Source of the DNA: Henricia sp. BOLD:AAB3569
Lineage: Eukaryota; Echinodermata; Asteroidea; Spinulosida; Echinasteridae
Assembly: GCA_037783545.1 (NCBI GenBank)
Contig: JBBELK010000550.1
Coordinates: 496,001 to 560,000 of the forward strand
DNA: 64,000 bases
Reading direction: 5' to 3'
Positions 1 through 14,100 of this stretch are shown here, piece after piece. A model generated the notes under the pieces. It saw only the letters and a program-made list of their open reading frames with translations. It was not told the origin of the DNA and did no database searches. Each line of letters starts with the position of its first letter. The stretch's first letter is position 1. The position numbers and the translations under genes were made by a program.

Positions 1-553
1 TGTACTTTCTTCCTGAAGTGAAGGGCCCCAAACAGCACCCCCTTTCTGTGATTTTCTGCAATTAAATCTTCAAAGTTGAAAAACGCTACCTTTTATTCTT
101 TTTATGCGCGTGCGCATTGTTTTTATTTATATTTAAAAATTGGCCAAGCCCTTTACTTTAGGCAATGTACTTTATTTACATAATTGGATATGTTCGACAC
201 GCACGGCCGAGTTACAGATGTCATTGCAAAATCTGCGCACTTACTAAAAAAATTAAAATAATAATAATAACCACGTGACAGGCAGAATTCTGCCCGTCAT
301 GGCTGCCCTTTACCGATCCCTATATTTTCGCAATAAGCGAACCAATCTATAGGGATCGGGAACCAATCTATCTCAAAGAGCGAGTACACAAAGTACAATT
401 CATACAAAATGGTTTAAAAGCCGTTTTAATGATTTTTGTACGAAAAATAACACATATTAGGTGTAACGGGGAACACTAAATGTCACACTTTATGACCCCT
501 AATTTATAGAAAGATCCATAAAATTATTTAGCATGTCGTGGGCCCTTTAAAAC
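1..553. repeat. composite copy of the TTAAAGGGCC MITE family
   Basis: Bases ~40-110 match the interior of the full copies at 8036-8615 and 51581-52092 (ATCTTCAAAGTTGAAAAA segment). Bases 530-553 match their other end (AGCATGTCGTGGGCCCTTTAA). The middle, about 372-512, is a second repeat also found at 6239-6381. It looks like an older element split by a later insertion. Confidence 0.4.
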
Positions 554-819
554 ATCTTTAACCCTATAACGCAGTAGGGTGTATGTAAAATCGTATTGAT
601 TTTGGAGGATTGATGAGGAGTGTCAGGGTTAATGGATTCTCTTTCATCAAATTCACGGTGTGACATTGTCAATTCTATGTTACCAAAAAGAAAACAAACA
701 ATAACGAAACATTCTCATTTTAATATTCACCTTTTAATCATGAAAAGCTATCGAAAAAAACAATTCCTTAATTTATTTACATGTACACAAGTTTTGGAAT
801 ACTTTTTATGCTTAAACTC

Positions 820-988
820 TCGTTATAACACTCCCTGATATAACGCTTTTCTCGATATAAAGCTCCCTTTTCTAAGTCCCAGCCATTATTCTCTGCATTG
901 TGAATGCACTGGTTATAGCGCTCTCTGGATATAAAGCTCAAATTATTTTGGTCCCTTGAAGAGCACTATAATGAGAGTTTATTGTACA
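820..988. repeat. short repeat with GATATAAAGCTC / GTTATAACACTC motifs
   Basis: Iterated GATATAAAGCTC and TTATAGCGCTC words ending in GAGTTTATTGTAC. The style matches TA-target (pogo/mariner-type) MITEs derived from TACAATAAACTC-like ends. Only one end is clear. Confidence 0.3.
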
Positions 989-1024
989 AATTTCAAACGT
1001 CATAGGAACAACCTAAACTTTATT
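978..1024 (-). terminator. candidate POLR2H polyadenylation signals
   Basis: On the minus strand AATAAA occurs at 1024-1019 and again at 983-978, about 1.05 kb past the POLR2H stop codon. No AATAAA was seen between the stop and 1024, so either could end the transcript after a ~1-kb 3' UTR. No GU-rich downstream element was tested. The call rests on the hexamer alone. Confidence 0.25.
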
Positions 1025-1262
1025 CCAGAGTGGAATTTTCTGTTGGAAAGAACAAACAAATTTGTTTAGCTTGCCTAAATGCACATAAATTAGTTCACAG
1101 ATGATATACACAATTCTTTGCCATTTTAGACAAATTAGTCGAAAAAAATGAATGAGTAAAATAAAATAAAAAATTCTAAAAATCAGAAAAGTGGTATTTA
1201 CAACGTTGGTTCTAATATTAATCATCATTTTGAGACACTTTTATGTGGGGAAAAGGTATACA

Positions 1263-1437
1263 GTTATGACCTAGACCATGACTGGCAGTCCAATCCCAAG
1301 ACAGAGATCGGCAGTCCAAGAATAAGACAGCGACTGGCAGTTTGCGACCAAGACCAAGACTGGTACTAGTTTAACACCAAGACTGAGACCGGTAGTCTGA
1401 GACCGAGACTGGCAATCCGAGACTGCGACCAAGACCC
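1263..1437. repeat. degenerate minisatellite, GAGACCGAGACTGGCAGTCC-like unit
   Basis: Six or more diverged ~20-bp units (CAAGACTGGCAGTCC, GAGACCGGTAGTC and similar) run in tandem. The same unit resumes at about 1975-2055, so the array was split by the element at 1438-1876 and the adjoining hairpin. It lies just downstream of the POLR2H stop and would be in its 3' UTR if the transcript extends this far. Confidence 0.5.
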
Positions 1438-1876
1438 TGTTCGCATTAGAAAATCGTTTTGTTCGACAAAGATAAGTTAATCATCATTAATTAAGAAGTG
1501 TGCGTTCACATGTCACTTAACATAGATCAAGCGAAGATCGAGTGAAGATCGAATGAAGAGTGGTACCGTTCTCATTAGGAAGGCCAATATGCCCGGACAC
1601 ACATGCGCATCCCGCGTCAAGCTTCAACTGTCTGACGCACTGTGGTTTTCGAGTGGTGCATTAAAAACAACGCTTGCTAGACACTTGATGCATGGCACGC
1701 TTGTGCAGCCAGGCATGCCAAATTGCTTCGTCTCGATGAATGAAGTTATTTTGCTTCGTCGGATGAAGAGATTCCAATTTTTGTCGAATGAAAGGATGTG
1801 CGCTCACATCAGGAAATATCTTTGTCTAATCATCGTCGAATCTTTGTCAAACAAAGCAATTTCTCTAGTGAGAACA
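1438..1876. mobile_element. MITE with ~37-bp terminal inverted repeats
   Basis: The left end TGTTCGCATTAGAAAATCG and the complement of the right end, TGTTCTCACTAGAGAAATTG, stay aligned through TTTGTTnGACAAAGAT. This gives imperfect TIRs of about 37 bp around a ~440-bp body. It interrupts the minisatellite downstream of POLR2H. No coding capacity. Confidence 0.5.
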
Positions 1877-1965
1877 CTATGAACAACTAACAATGGAAAT
1901 TGGGCACACACTATTGTTAATAACAATGGTTTGTGCCCATTTTCCATTGTTAGTTGCTCATAGTG
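1875..1965. repeat. long hairpin, 44-nt arms with 3-nt loop
   Basis: The arms at 1875-1918 and 1922-1965 are complementary apart from a few mismatches (AACTAACAATGGAAA against TTTCCATTGTTAGTT). The loop is AAT. It abuts the preceding MITE and would be transcribed if POLR2H has a long 3' UTR. Confidence 0.6.
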
Positions 1966-1974
1966 GAATGGGGT

Positions 1975-2055
1975 GCAAGATTGGCAGTCTGAGATCAAGC
2001 CAGGCAGACCAAGACCAAGACCAATCTATCTCAAGACCGAGACAAGTCTCGACTC
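1975..2055. repeat. continuation of the GAGACCGAGACTGG minisatellite
   Basis: Diverged units such as CAGACCAAGACCAAGACC and CAAGACCGAGACAAGTCTC continue the array at 1263-1437 on the other side of the inserted element and hairpin. Confidence 0.45.
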
Positions 2056-2071
2056 CTACAACACTACGACT

Positions 2072-2189
2072 TTAGAAAGCAAGTTTCTTCATCAAGAGGT
2101 AGACATGCATGTCCTGTTCGACTCCATGGAGATTGTTGGCGTCTCCTTGTAACCTCATCAACAGACCTCCGTAAGAGATATATGCTGAT
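2072..2189 (-). CDS. POLR2H: POLR2H terminal coding exon 4
   Basis: Completes the split Leu codon (CT|A), then encodes [20 protein letters not shown] and the C-terminal YLLMKKLAF followed by TAA at 2074-2072. The acceptor CATTAG (AG at 2191-2190) follows a long T/C-rich tract. A branch-point-like TTACTAAT lies about 45 bp upstream of the exon. The C-terminal segment is the most conserved part of the family. Confidence 0.96.
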
Positions 2190-5100
2190 CTAATGAACAG
2201 AGAAAAACAAAATAAGAAAGACAGAAAAACAATTAGTAAAATCATTTTTTCCCTGAAATTCCAATCATAGAATCGGGGTGTTTCAAAATAACATGAAGTT
2301 TCAAATGTCTTGGTGTTGGTCATTTTACCAAGCTTATGTGCACCCACAAATTTCATTCTGGAATGGTCGTTTTAGAAATGTATAGTGAAACTTGCCTATA
2401 GTGGCCACACTCGGAACTGTTAAAAACTGGCCACTATAAACAGGTGGCCACTTTACAAAGGTTGCATTAAAAAATACACATGGCATTTGGGACCAAAGAT
2501 GAGTGACCATTATAAGCAGGTGGCCTGTACATGTACATCTGTGTGTCCCATGAGTAATGCCTTTCCCCCCCTACTTTTTTTGCATTAAAGGCACAGGCTC
2601 GTCAGCAATGCGCGCATGCCAAATTCGTGCCACGAAATACGCAGCTTCATGCCTTTGCTATGGAGCTGCATATTTCGTCGCACGAATTTGGCGCGAGAGC
2701 ATTGCCGACGATCCTGTGCCTTTAACTGATTTGTCACTTTGATATATCAACTCAAATTGTGCTTTCTTATGTAACTCTTGTTAATTGTTCACTGCATGTA
2801 ATTTGTGTGTGCTTGTTTTTCATGTACATGTATTGGCCGAATAAATAATAATAATAAAAAACAAATAATGACCCTGCTGAAAGTATTTGACAACACTGCC
2901 ACTTTTCAAAGGGTACGGTGTACACTGGTTCAAAATCTGTAGAGATATGGTTATTTCAGGTCACTCTGGTTCACAGGTACCTATGTACAGATGTATTTCA
3001 TGTTATTTTAAAACACCCCATGTACCGATATATAATGTTTGAACAAAGTTTAGTTGAGACTTAACTTTGCAAATTCTTAACTTGGGAACTGACTTGGGGC
3101 CAATTTCATAAAGCTGTTTAGCAAAAAAAATTGCTTAATCCATAATTTATTTGCTTTATAAAAATGGATTATTAGTCAAAATTGTATGTCAACTTGTGTT
3201 TTTAGCAAGAATAGCAGTACACCAGTAAATTGAAATACACATCACATAAGATTTTGACTGCTAACCCATTTTTATAAAGCAAAGAAATTTTGGATTAAGC
3301 AAACATTTTTGCTAAACAGCTTTATGAAATTGGACTTGCAACTTAAAAGGCACAGGCTCGTCAGCAATGCGCGCGCGCCAATTTCGTGCCACGAAATACG
3401 CAGCTCCATGCCTTTGCTATGGAGCTGCGTATTTCTTGGAACAAATTTAGCGTGCGTGCATTGCTGACGATCCTGTGCCTTTAAGGAAAAAAAATCTTTG
3501 TTCATTGTGCAGCCAAGTTGGAGGCCGGGGCATTGTGACATGTGTCAGGCAAGTGTACCTCATTTTGAAATTGCACAACAGCATCAACGAATTGTTCAGT
3601 GCAATAAAAGAGACTACAGTTTGACTTGTATTGTGATAGGCTACGGTGCGTGCATGTTCTTTGAAAAGGGTGATTTATACAGGCACCAGAGGGCTTATTC
3701 AAACTATTTGGGGGTTCCACGTTGGCAATTATGGATTCAGATTCCGTCTGATTGAAAAGTTATGATGTGAAGTTTGAGGGACGCAGTGTCTAAAAAATAT
3801 GGACAAAAAAATCCACAATTGGAATTTTGTGGTCTTTGATTCGTGACCCAAGACAGATTTTTGTTATTAAGTTTTAAAACCGCAAATAATTTGCACAATT
3901 ATAAAAATTTCTTTAGAGTAGCCGAAGGCCTATTCAAACTATTTTGGTATTATGGTAGCAATTGTTGATTACAATTTCATCTGAATAAAAAAGTATGTGA
4001 ATTTTGAAGGACACGATCTAAAAAGACAGAGTGTTAGCACTTAGCAAGGATAAATACATTTAAAAAAAATAATAATAATACATGGAATTTCACGGTTCTT
4101 GATTCGTGACCCAACAGAAAAAAGACTTTTGTTATTTTTCAATTTTAAAACATTCTTTAGAGCCTCTAAAGGCCTATTCAAAGTATTTTGGAGATTACGT
4201 TAGCAATTGTTGATTAAATTGTCATCAGAATGAAAGAGTACGTGAATTTTGAAGGACAGAACCTAAAAAGAAAACATGTTAGCAAGGATAAACAAAAAGA
4301 AAGAATCAATGCATGGAATTTCACGGTATTTGAGTCATGACACAATACAACCCTATCATGAGACTTTTTATATGCAGCACGATATGTGGCAGAGGGTATC
4401 CCCAGGCGCGGATCCAGAGGGGGGGTTTTGGGGGTCAAACCCCCCCCCCTGCTCCGACACCAAAAAATATAATGTAATGCATTGTTTGCGTGTCCGCCTG
4501 TCCGAAACAAGCAGACGTAAAAATCTGATAGGCAAAACCCCTCCCTGGTGGCAAAACCCCCCTCCTGGAAAAATTCCTGGATCCGCCCCTGATTCCCCCT
4601 ACCATTGTTCCCTCATTGTGTCTCAAACATCCAAGGAATTTGCAAGGAATTCCTTTCAGTTTTTAGGGGGTGGGGTGGGGGGGGGGGGGGGGAGACTGGA
4701 AAAACCTTACTCAAATGGAAGATAGAAGTGGTTACAACTGTCCAACTTTTTTGTAAGAAAACGATAATTGAACTTATTGAAGATAAATTTATATGAAAGC
4801 CTCTTCATGTATGCATTTTTCGACAAGATGCACGTTTCTATTAAGACCCATTTGTCGGATATTGCCAGAAAAGACGGAAAATGTGCTCAGTAGAATCAGG
4901 TCTTATCCGCTATTTTCTGGTAAATGGTGGGGAGAATTTTCCCCGGCAATTTTCCTTTTTGAGGAAGGAAAATGCTGGGGAATTTATCCGGTAAGTGCCA
5001 ACACACACTGTTCCGCCCGAGTGCGCATATCAATCAATGCACCAATCAATGGCCTCTACCTCGCTCGCAAAAAAACAAAAATAAAATAAAATAAAATTCA

Positions 5101-8100
5101 TGACCACAGTCAACTTGAAAAACAGGTGTATTTGTCCCTTTCCATTGTCTGAAAGGAAGGTGCCCTCTAGTCGAAAGATATGAACCCATTCTTACAAAGA
5201 ATCCATGGCCTTGCACCCTTAATACCCCATTCCTAAAAGTTTGCATCATCCAGACATGTTAAAACTTGCATCCCCTATACCCTACTCTACATGTACCATA
5301 CTTGCAGCGTGTGCACTACCTAAGCACCACATGGACAATGACCTTTCCAGAACAAGTTGGTACACGTCAGTGTAAAATAGCTGGGTCAGTCCCACCCAAA
5401 ACTGCTATTTACAGCAAATGTATAGCATAAACATATTATGGCAATTTTTTTTGTACAGCTGGGATATTGCATTGTCCACACAGCACATGAACAGTCAATT
5501 TATCACGTTCAAATGACGTCACTTCCTACAAATCGCCACGTGCATCAGAATTTTGAGCGTATTTGTTTGTGACGTGCATCGGCTGCGCCGTATTTCGAAC
5601 AAATTTCGAGCAACACGCGCGTGTGTTTGGAACATGTTACAATGGGTGTGTATTTGCCTCCAATCGTGGACCTTCATAAGAATAAACACATTCAAACTGT
5701 GGACCTTTAACGAACGTGGACCGTCCACGGTTGTAAAACTGTGTTTCTCAAACCTATATAGATGGCATCTGTGAACATGATCAATTTGTAGTTCAAGTTT
5801 GAAGATCATTTCCCAATTTTTACAATCAATCAAATATCTGACAAGTATGCTACTGTAGTACGAACATTCTCATATGATGTGCTGAACTAAGTACTAAAGT
5901 GAGAACATCAACCTTTGTGTGTTGCCAAGGTTACTGAGTCTACACTAAAACCAGTGAACTGTTTCCCTGCACTTTAGCAATGGATATTTCAGATTACCAG
6001 CAAATTTACTCTGGCAAGGAGTGTCCAGATCATATTTTTGGACCACCTGCCCCTATTTTTGTCCCCATTGGGTGTTTGATTTTGATACCATATAATTTGT
6101 CATATTTTTCTCATTACCATTCTAAAATGTTACACTCTCAGGGTCTTTCTATAAATTCGGGGTCCAATGTTGGTGTCCCCCGTTACATTTTACATCTTGT
6201 TTTTGTAAATTCAGGACACATTCTTTAAATACTTTCCATCTCAAAGAGTGAGTACATAAAGTACAATTCATACAAAATGGTTTAAAAGCCATTTTAATGT
6301 TTTTTGTACGAAAAATAACACAAATCAGGTGTAACGGGGGACACTAAATGTCACACTTTTGGACCCCTATTTTATAGAAAGCGCCCCTAATCCGTATATT
6401 TTCAAGGATATTGTCAAAACTCCACCAATGTTTTATTTTAGCCAGTTACATAAAGCAGTGCAGTGATTACACCTTTTTGCTTCCACATCAAAATTTGAGA
6501 CTGCAAATTTCCTGTTTTCTTCCCAAGGATAGTATTTTGGGGAGGTACATGAATTTTATGATTAAAGGCACAGGCTCGTCAGCAATGCGCGCGCCCCAAA
6601 TTCGTGCAAAGAAATACGCAGCTCCATAGCAAAGGCATGAAGCTGCGTATTTCGTGGCACGAATTTGGCGTGCACGCATTGCTGACGAGCCTGTGCCTTT
6701 AATTGTTACAAGTAGGTTAGAATGACATTTTCTGGAAAAGTCTGAATAAACTCCAGATAAACGCATTTGTAGAAGAAAAAAAATCTTGATTGCCAAAAGG
6801 GGGTTCTGGAGGTCTGAAAGACCGAAAAGCGAATATTTACCGGTAACTGAAGTGACATCAATCAATCAATTTCTGGTTTATTTGTTACACACAACCAAAT
6901 AAAAAGTCAAAGACTTATACAATTTGGCTTCCATTAATTAACATAAGCATACAATAAAAATAGTTATACATGCAAAACATCAAACAAACTATTGCACCAC
7001 TGTGGAGTTAATAAGTCTGGTCATATATGGTATTGGAGATTGCCTATATCTTTGTGTTTTCATCTTTGGTTGATTAAGCCTTGCCAGGCATCTCAAGTTG
7101 TAATCTACTGAACACTCACGTTCATCAGGTAAGAGATGACGATGTCTATTGGAAACCAATAGAGACTTGGCAAATTTTAAGGTCAGACATTCTCGTCGAT
7201 GTGACAATGATTCAATGTTTAAAAAAACCAAAAGTTCCCGATATGACATGGTAGTTGGATAGGCAATAATTCGCAAGGCTCTTTTTTGCACCCGTTCAAT
7301 GTTTTGGGTCTGTGCTTTTAATTTAACTACCCAGTACAACTACTTGTATTAATGATTAATTGTCCACAAAACCTATTGTAACGACAACCAATGCCATTCG
7401 CACGCTGCGCAACAGGTTTGTACATGTACTTGGGTCAAGTGCATGCACACTACCAGTATCTTTCAGCTGTGATCTAAAAATATGACTTTTATGACAATGG
7501 TATTTCACCCATCAAAAGACCAATAGATTGCAGGTAGGCAATATCAGATAGAAATGATAACAATTAACACTACAGAGCACAATGTATACAGCGTTCGAAT
7601 TAGCACTGGTCCGTTGGCCAAATGACAGTTGAAATCGTCTCGGGCGTTGGAAAGCCTCCCCAAATGGTCCGGCTGTCCAGTTGAAATAAAACTTGTACTG
7701 GGGATAACCTTAATGACTACGAAATGTTCCTAATTTATTCACTCAAATATGGTTATTGCAAACATTAAAGGTCGACTGTGTGTAAAAAGAACAACCAGAA
7801 ATGTTAACGGGGCCACTTGAAATGCTGACGGGCCAGTGAAGACTTAAGCCAACTGGCCCTGTTGGCCAGTTGGGAAAAAAAGTTAAGGGCCAAAGCTTGT
7901 ATACATACATGTACACTGTAAATTCAGTTTGTCTATAGGTAGACCGTATCGAATAGCCGCCGTTTCGTGGGGCAGTTTATTTGTTCCTTGAGGACATGCA
8001 TGGTTGCATACATTGTGCTTCCATTGTTGAACGGTTTAAAGGGCCTGTGACATGCTAAACAACTTTGTGCCTAAGCTTTGCTTCATAATGACGGATTACT

Positions 8101-11100
8101 TGTTCAGCAAGACATACTATTGTTCGTTTGGATGTAAAATCAATAAAAGGTGGCCTTTTTCAACTTTGAAGATTTCACTGCAAAAAATCACAGACAGAGG
8201 GCGCTGTTTTGAGTGCATCACATAAGGAAGACAGAAGGGAAAGTTAAGAAAAAACATAAGACTTCAAGTTGGACTTGTGGCAAATTGCTGCAGTTCCTAC
8301 CCCCAGTTTTGTCATGGCTTACAGCAGGCAACATGTAAAACAAACTCAAACAGCCATGGATTACAAAAGTTTCAGGAAAATTGAGAAAAAAGTGGAATAT
8401 TTTGTGCACAGTTGAATGTGATTTTCCTGTGTTTGCCTCTTGTGACATAGTGACCTTGGTCATGAATATGCATATTTTCATTAACATAAAAACTAAAAAC
8501 CTTTGTTTTAACCCCCAAATCAAGCTCCAAATAGGATTTTTATGACTTTAACTGAGTAGAGTGGTTTTAAAGCATAGATTTCATTGATAAAAATCCTAAA
8601 TAAGGGGCCCTTTAAGTAACAAAAGGTGCCTCACGAAATAGCGGCTATTCGATGTTAAAAGTTGACACCTCGTTAAAGGAGATGTCCAGATCACATTATT
8701 GAGATTATGATTACCACATACTTTGTCATATTTTTTTCATTACCATTTTGAAATTTCGGCCTCTAAATCAGTATATGGGTAATTAAAATTAAGGGTCCAA
8801 AGTGTTTGGTGTCCCAGTTGCGTACAACACTCTCTGCTTCAAAAATAACCACTTATGACCACAAATTATCAGTAATGGACTGTGGCCTGTGATTATAGGG
8901 GACAGCATCATTTTCTTCAATATTTTGTTTTCTGATTCCTCAAGAATATTCAAAACAAAAGACCATAAAGGCTTATAATTTGTTCCATGGTATTGAATAG
9001 GAGTTTGGTGTCCCGGGTTACTTGGCTGTAGAATGAGTTTGCATTAACCTTGGTGCCATATCTACACACAAACATTAAATTTAAGTGGCATTTGTTCAAA
9101 TAAAAATTATTATTTTCTGCTGGGAAACCACTTTCAATCATTAAAAACACTTGGAAATCTTAAAAAGCATGTCACACTTTTGGACCCCTAATTTTGGTTA
9201 TTACCCCTATATTTAAAAAAAATTAAAAAAAATCAGGTTCCATAAGGCAGTGCAGTGATTACACTAACCTTTCTGCCTGCATTCCAAATTGGAGACGGCA
9301 AGTTTCCTGTTTTCTTCCCATGGATAGTATTATATATGATTGTTAGGTTAGAATGAAATCCATTTTCTGGGAAAATATAGACAAGCTCCTTTGATAAGCA
9401 CATATGTTTGCAGCAAACTGGCTGTATGTGCATTAGGTTTTTTCCCTCTATATTGCGCAATGCACCTGCAGTTGTAAATGCTCAAGACTAATTGTATAAC
9501 GCAAACAGTACACAAATTTTTCGCCGACTTTAGCATTTTTTCATCATTTAAAAAGAAAAATGTAGTGAGATGTAATCTTTCCACCCTTGAGGTGTTATGC
9601 GGTTACTAAATACATATACGACATTGTCAGGAAAAAACAGTTGAACTGTATTGGTTTCCAAGTTATACACAACCACCACTTTGTTAAATAATTCAAAATG
9701 ACAGCACTTTGTCAAAACTGAAGACTCCCAAATTAGCCCCAAATTACCCCCAAACAGTGTAAGCCACCACATCATGCAACATTTTTGTGGAAATGAACAA
9801 ATGTCACACTTTGTTCCTCAACTTCATGGAATGACCCCTTAGGCCCTAGAGCATTAATTTCTAACAATTTTGAGCAACACGCCCACGTACTTGATTTAAT
9901 ACACAGTGGTATTTTTCCTACAAAGATGGCGTCTGTGAGAGTGGTCAAATTAACGGTACTTTATCCAGATTCGACTTTACAACTCTGACTAAAAATAAAC
10001 AACCCAAAACAATGCCAACATGTACTATTGGCCGGGTTTTCCCACTATCGTATTACAGTGCACCACTTTAAATCTCAAAGGTTAACCACCTACACATGCA
10101 GTAAACCATATGCATGCATGGATTGTGCAATATAACACACTGTAAACAAGGGGAATACCCTTGACAAGTGGGTATCAATGGGTTCACAAAATAGGGTGTG
10201 GTTTAGGATCACAATAGTGCCAGCTTAAAAATCAGATTAGTATTTTAATAGTATTGTAGCGAGGAATTTTCAGAAATAACTGGAAAGTATTTCATCATTT
10301 CCAATGACCCACAATTTTACTTAATGATTTGACAAGAAAAACTTTGCTCACAGTAGTATCAGGCATGCAACTGAGTCATTACAAAAATGAGAGAAAAATG
10401 CAAGTAATCTCCAACTTTGTACAGTGTTTTTTTAAATTTTCAACAGGACAGATAAGGAAACAAAAAAGAGGAAATCAGCGCCTGTAGTATCAATTTGTCC
10501 TGCCCAAAATTTGTATGTGGGTCTTTCCACACTAATGGGCCTGTTTGAAAGATAAGTCAATAATTCCTTTCAAATGTCTTTAGTTTATCTCAAACTTAAA
10601 GAAATTTCCTTGTACTATTGTCAGGAGATAACTTTTGTCCAAAAAGGTAAGAAATTGCGGCCGAAACATATTTTTCTGAAAAGCTTGTGTATAAATTTTC
10701 CTATTACGTATGTAACGTGGACAGACCAATTTGTGACATTTTTTTCTGTCTTTGTTACATACGTAATAGGAAAATTTGTGCACGGGGTTTTCAGAAATGT
10801 ATGTTGTAGGACTATTTTTCTTACTCCTTGGGGTAAAAGCTATTTCCTCGGTTTAACTGGATAATGTAAAGATAAAATTAAGACATTTGAAGTGAACTCG
10901 GACCTAAGATCTTGTATGTCACAGAAATGTACCCCATTACTGTGGAAAGACCCATCTAAACTAACAACTAAAAGTGGTGTGACAAATGAATGTGCATACT
11001 CATTTTTTTAGCTTTCACTGAAGGTAATCTGCAAGTCCCAAGGACCTCTTATTAAGAGAAAAGAAAAGAAATGCCATTTTTGCAACTGCCAATATTTTGC

Positions 11101-14100
11101 CACAATGGAGCAGCAAATTTCCACACCATTCATGGGTATGTTCAGACGGAGGGCTACTTTTTAGTTAGCCCTAGCAATCTAATCAATGAACTTCGTGGGA
11201 GTTCACTGGAGCTAAGTGCTGTAGTACAAAATGCCCTCCCGTTCAAACGGTGATGATAACTCTGGAGCTAGAGTTATAGAGTAGGGCTTGAAATTCGTCA
11301 CTGAAAGGGAACAGCCATTTCTGTTTTTGGAGTTGTCTTTTGGAGTTTATAAAGGGCACTTCCACTGCAAAATGAAAAAGTCTATGGGAGGTTTGCAAAA
11401 GGGCACCAAGGCCAAGAGCAACAGAGGCAAAGGCCTCCGTTAATTTCAAGCTCAGCTAAGATGTGGTCAAATGGATAACATAATTAACATTGGCTAAATG
11501 CCACAGAGCAAGGTCAGTAGCGTTCAGTCAGTAGAGCTAAGTCATAAAAGAAACCCTGCTGTGCTAGGGCTAGCCCCACAATTTTTTGGGCTAAATTTGG
11601 GGAGGGTTAGCCCCGGAACTAGCTCCAGGGGTGGAGCTAAGTCGCGTTCAGACAACGGGAGTTTGGGGTGGAGCTAGCTAGCTCCGGAGATAGCCCTGGT
11701 CTGAACGACCTCCATGTAAAGCATTATAAATTCCATCTGCACCAATTGTCTGTTTTGGTCTTGTTTGGTCTGCCAGATATGTTACCTAACCTTTACGAAT
11801 ATCCCTTAGTTTTGTTGTTGTTGAGTATACATGCGCTATGTCCACATTATTATTATGAAATTAGCACCTGCATGTCTAAAATGTTTTTCTTTAACAACAG
11901 GATAAAGCCCTTTGTTATACACAAACAACTAAACAAACTACACATACACAAATCCAAGCTTGGCAGGTGGAATTTTTCCCCCAGATCACGGGATGTAAAA
12001 TATTTGACTCGTGACCTTTTGGCCAACAAGTGGGAAAAAAAAGGAAAGGCATACAGTGTTGACTGTTGATGAATGTGAAGTAAAATTCTTTGGTGACTCA
12101 TAGTTAGTAACTGTCTGGTTTAGTCATCGAACACGCATCCACTTCATGGACACTGCTATTACATGTATTAACATTCCTTCAACAGGACCAGAAAATGGTA
12201 CGTGTATACATGACACGTTAGCATATTTTAATAATAATAATAATGAATTTTTATATAGCGCAAAATCCGTCAAAAGTTGACGCTCAAGGCGCTTAACATA
12301 AATTACAGATAATTTAAAACCAATTTAAAATTTTAAGAACATTTAAAAATGCACAATAATAAATGTAACACTGACGATAAAGTATGCAAGAAAAAAAGAA
12401 AAAACATAAAATAAAATAAAATGGTAAATAAAATTACTAATGGTAAATAAAACTAGAGGTATGTCTGTTGATAACAGAGCATATCGGCTTTCCGCTTTTC
12501 TTTTTTGTATGTTTGTATGCATGTAAAACTCTACGTACCTGCTAAAACACAAAATTTGACCTCCATCGGCCTTTTCGTTCTCTACATATAACCGTTAGAA
12601 GAACGCATGTTCAACCGAGTGTAATTTGACGCCTGGTGACGTCATCAAACTTTTGAAGGTATGGACATGTTCACTGACCCTCAGTGAACACATGCACCAA
12701 TTTTGGGCCAATGTTATATGTTAATGACCTATTCTACGTCCCTGCTAGGTTTCAAGGTCATACGATCAATAGAGGAAGTGAACGACCTTGGCTAATGTAT
12801 GCTGCACAAACGCGCTTATTTGATGACGTCATCGTTACGCCACCAAAGTTTTCTGCTAATATGCATTAGACCAAGTCACAACAAACCTAAAACACAAAAT
12901 TTGACCTTCATCGGCCTTTTCGTTCTCTAGATTTAGCTGTTAAAAGAATGCATGTTCAACAGAGTGTAATTTGACACCTGGTGACGTCATCAAACTTTTG
13001 AAGGTATGGGCATGTTCACTGACCCTCAGCGAACATATTCACCAATTTTGGGCCAATTTCAAAAAACTTCGTCACAGACATCTGTTCAAAACGCGTTTTG
13101 GCCATTTTTCAACTTGCCGCTAGAGGGCGCTCTTTCGTGTCACGACTTAACTTTTGGTATTTTTTGAATGCCCAAGGGGTCCCGAGACTAACAACGTTGA
13201 CCCAATCTCGGTATCTGCTACCAGTTTTAAATGACGACGCAGCCTCGTTTTCGACCAATAGGAAGCAAGATTCAAGATCATTGTCTCTGCATGAAATTTA
13301 GACATTGGATAGTCATGACCATTGCCGAAACAAAAATGTTTGTATCTCAAACGGTTGAATTTGTACAGATTTTTGAATTTTTAAGGCATTCAATTTCAGA
13401 CACATGTAATCTGACACCTGGTGACGTCATCAAGATGTAACCTCTTTGCTATAGTACTTTACTATGGGTTCCTTATTGTGACCAAGTTTGATGATGATCC
13501 AAGCTTTGCAAGCTACCCTTCTTGCAGCGAGATAGACTATGTGCTTTGTCTATGGGAAATGGGGTAGTGCAGATGTATGCATATTGTACATGCTAAATGT
13601 ACACTCGTATATACTGCACTGTGTGTATGCTGTGGTATAGGTTGCCATATTCAAAAATTCATAACAAATCAACAAATGACGTCACACTAATGTAACTTGG
13701 TATGTTACATGTCAATGACCAAGTCTACGTCCCTGCTAGGTTTCAAGGTCATACGCCCATTAGAGGAAGTGAACGGCCTTGGCTAATGTATGCTGCACAA
13801 ACGGGCTTATTTGATGACGTCATCGTTACGCCACCAAATTTTGCTGCTAATATGCATTAGACCAAGTCACAACAAACCTAAAACACAAAATTTGACCTCC
13901 ATCGGCCTTTTCGTTCTCTAGATATAACCGTTAGAAGAACGCATGTTCAACTGAGTGTAATTTGACACCTGGTGACGTCATCAAACTTTTGAAGGTATGG
14001 GCGTGTTCACTGACCCTCAGTGAACATATGCACCAATTTTGGGCCAATTTGCAAAAACTTCGCCACAGACATCTCTTCAAAATAGGTTTTGGCCATTTTT

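Noticed and set aside
2557-2742. Frames reading [17 protein letters not shown] in several places (also 6488-6865, 22595-22912, 35374-35607)
   Set aside because: Translation of the palindromic TTAA element; identical peptides on opposite strands reflect the palindrome and not a protein family.
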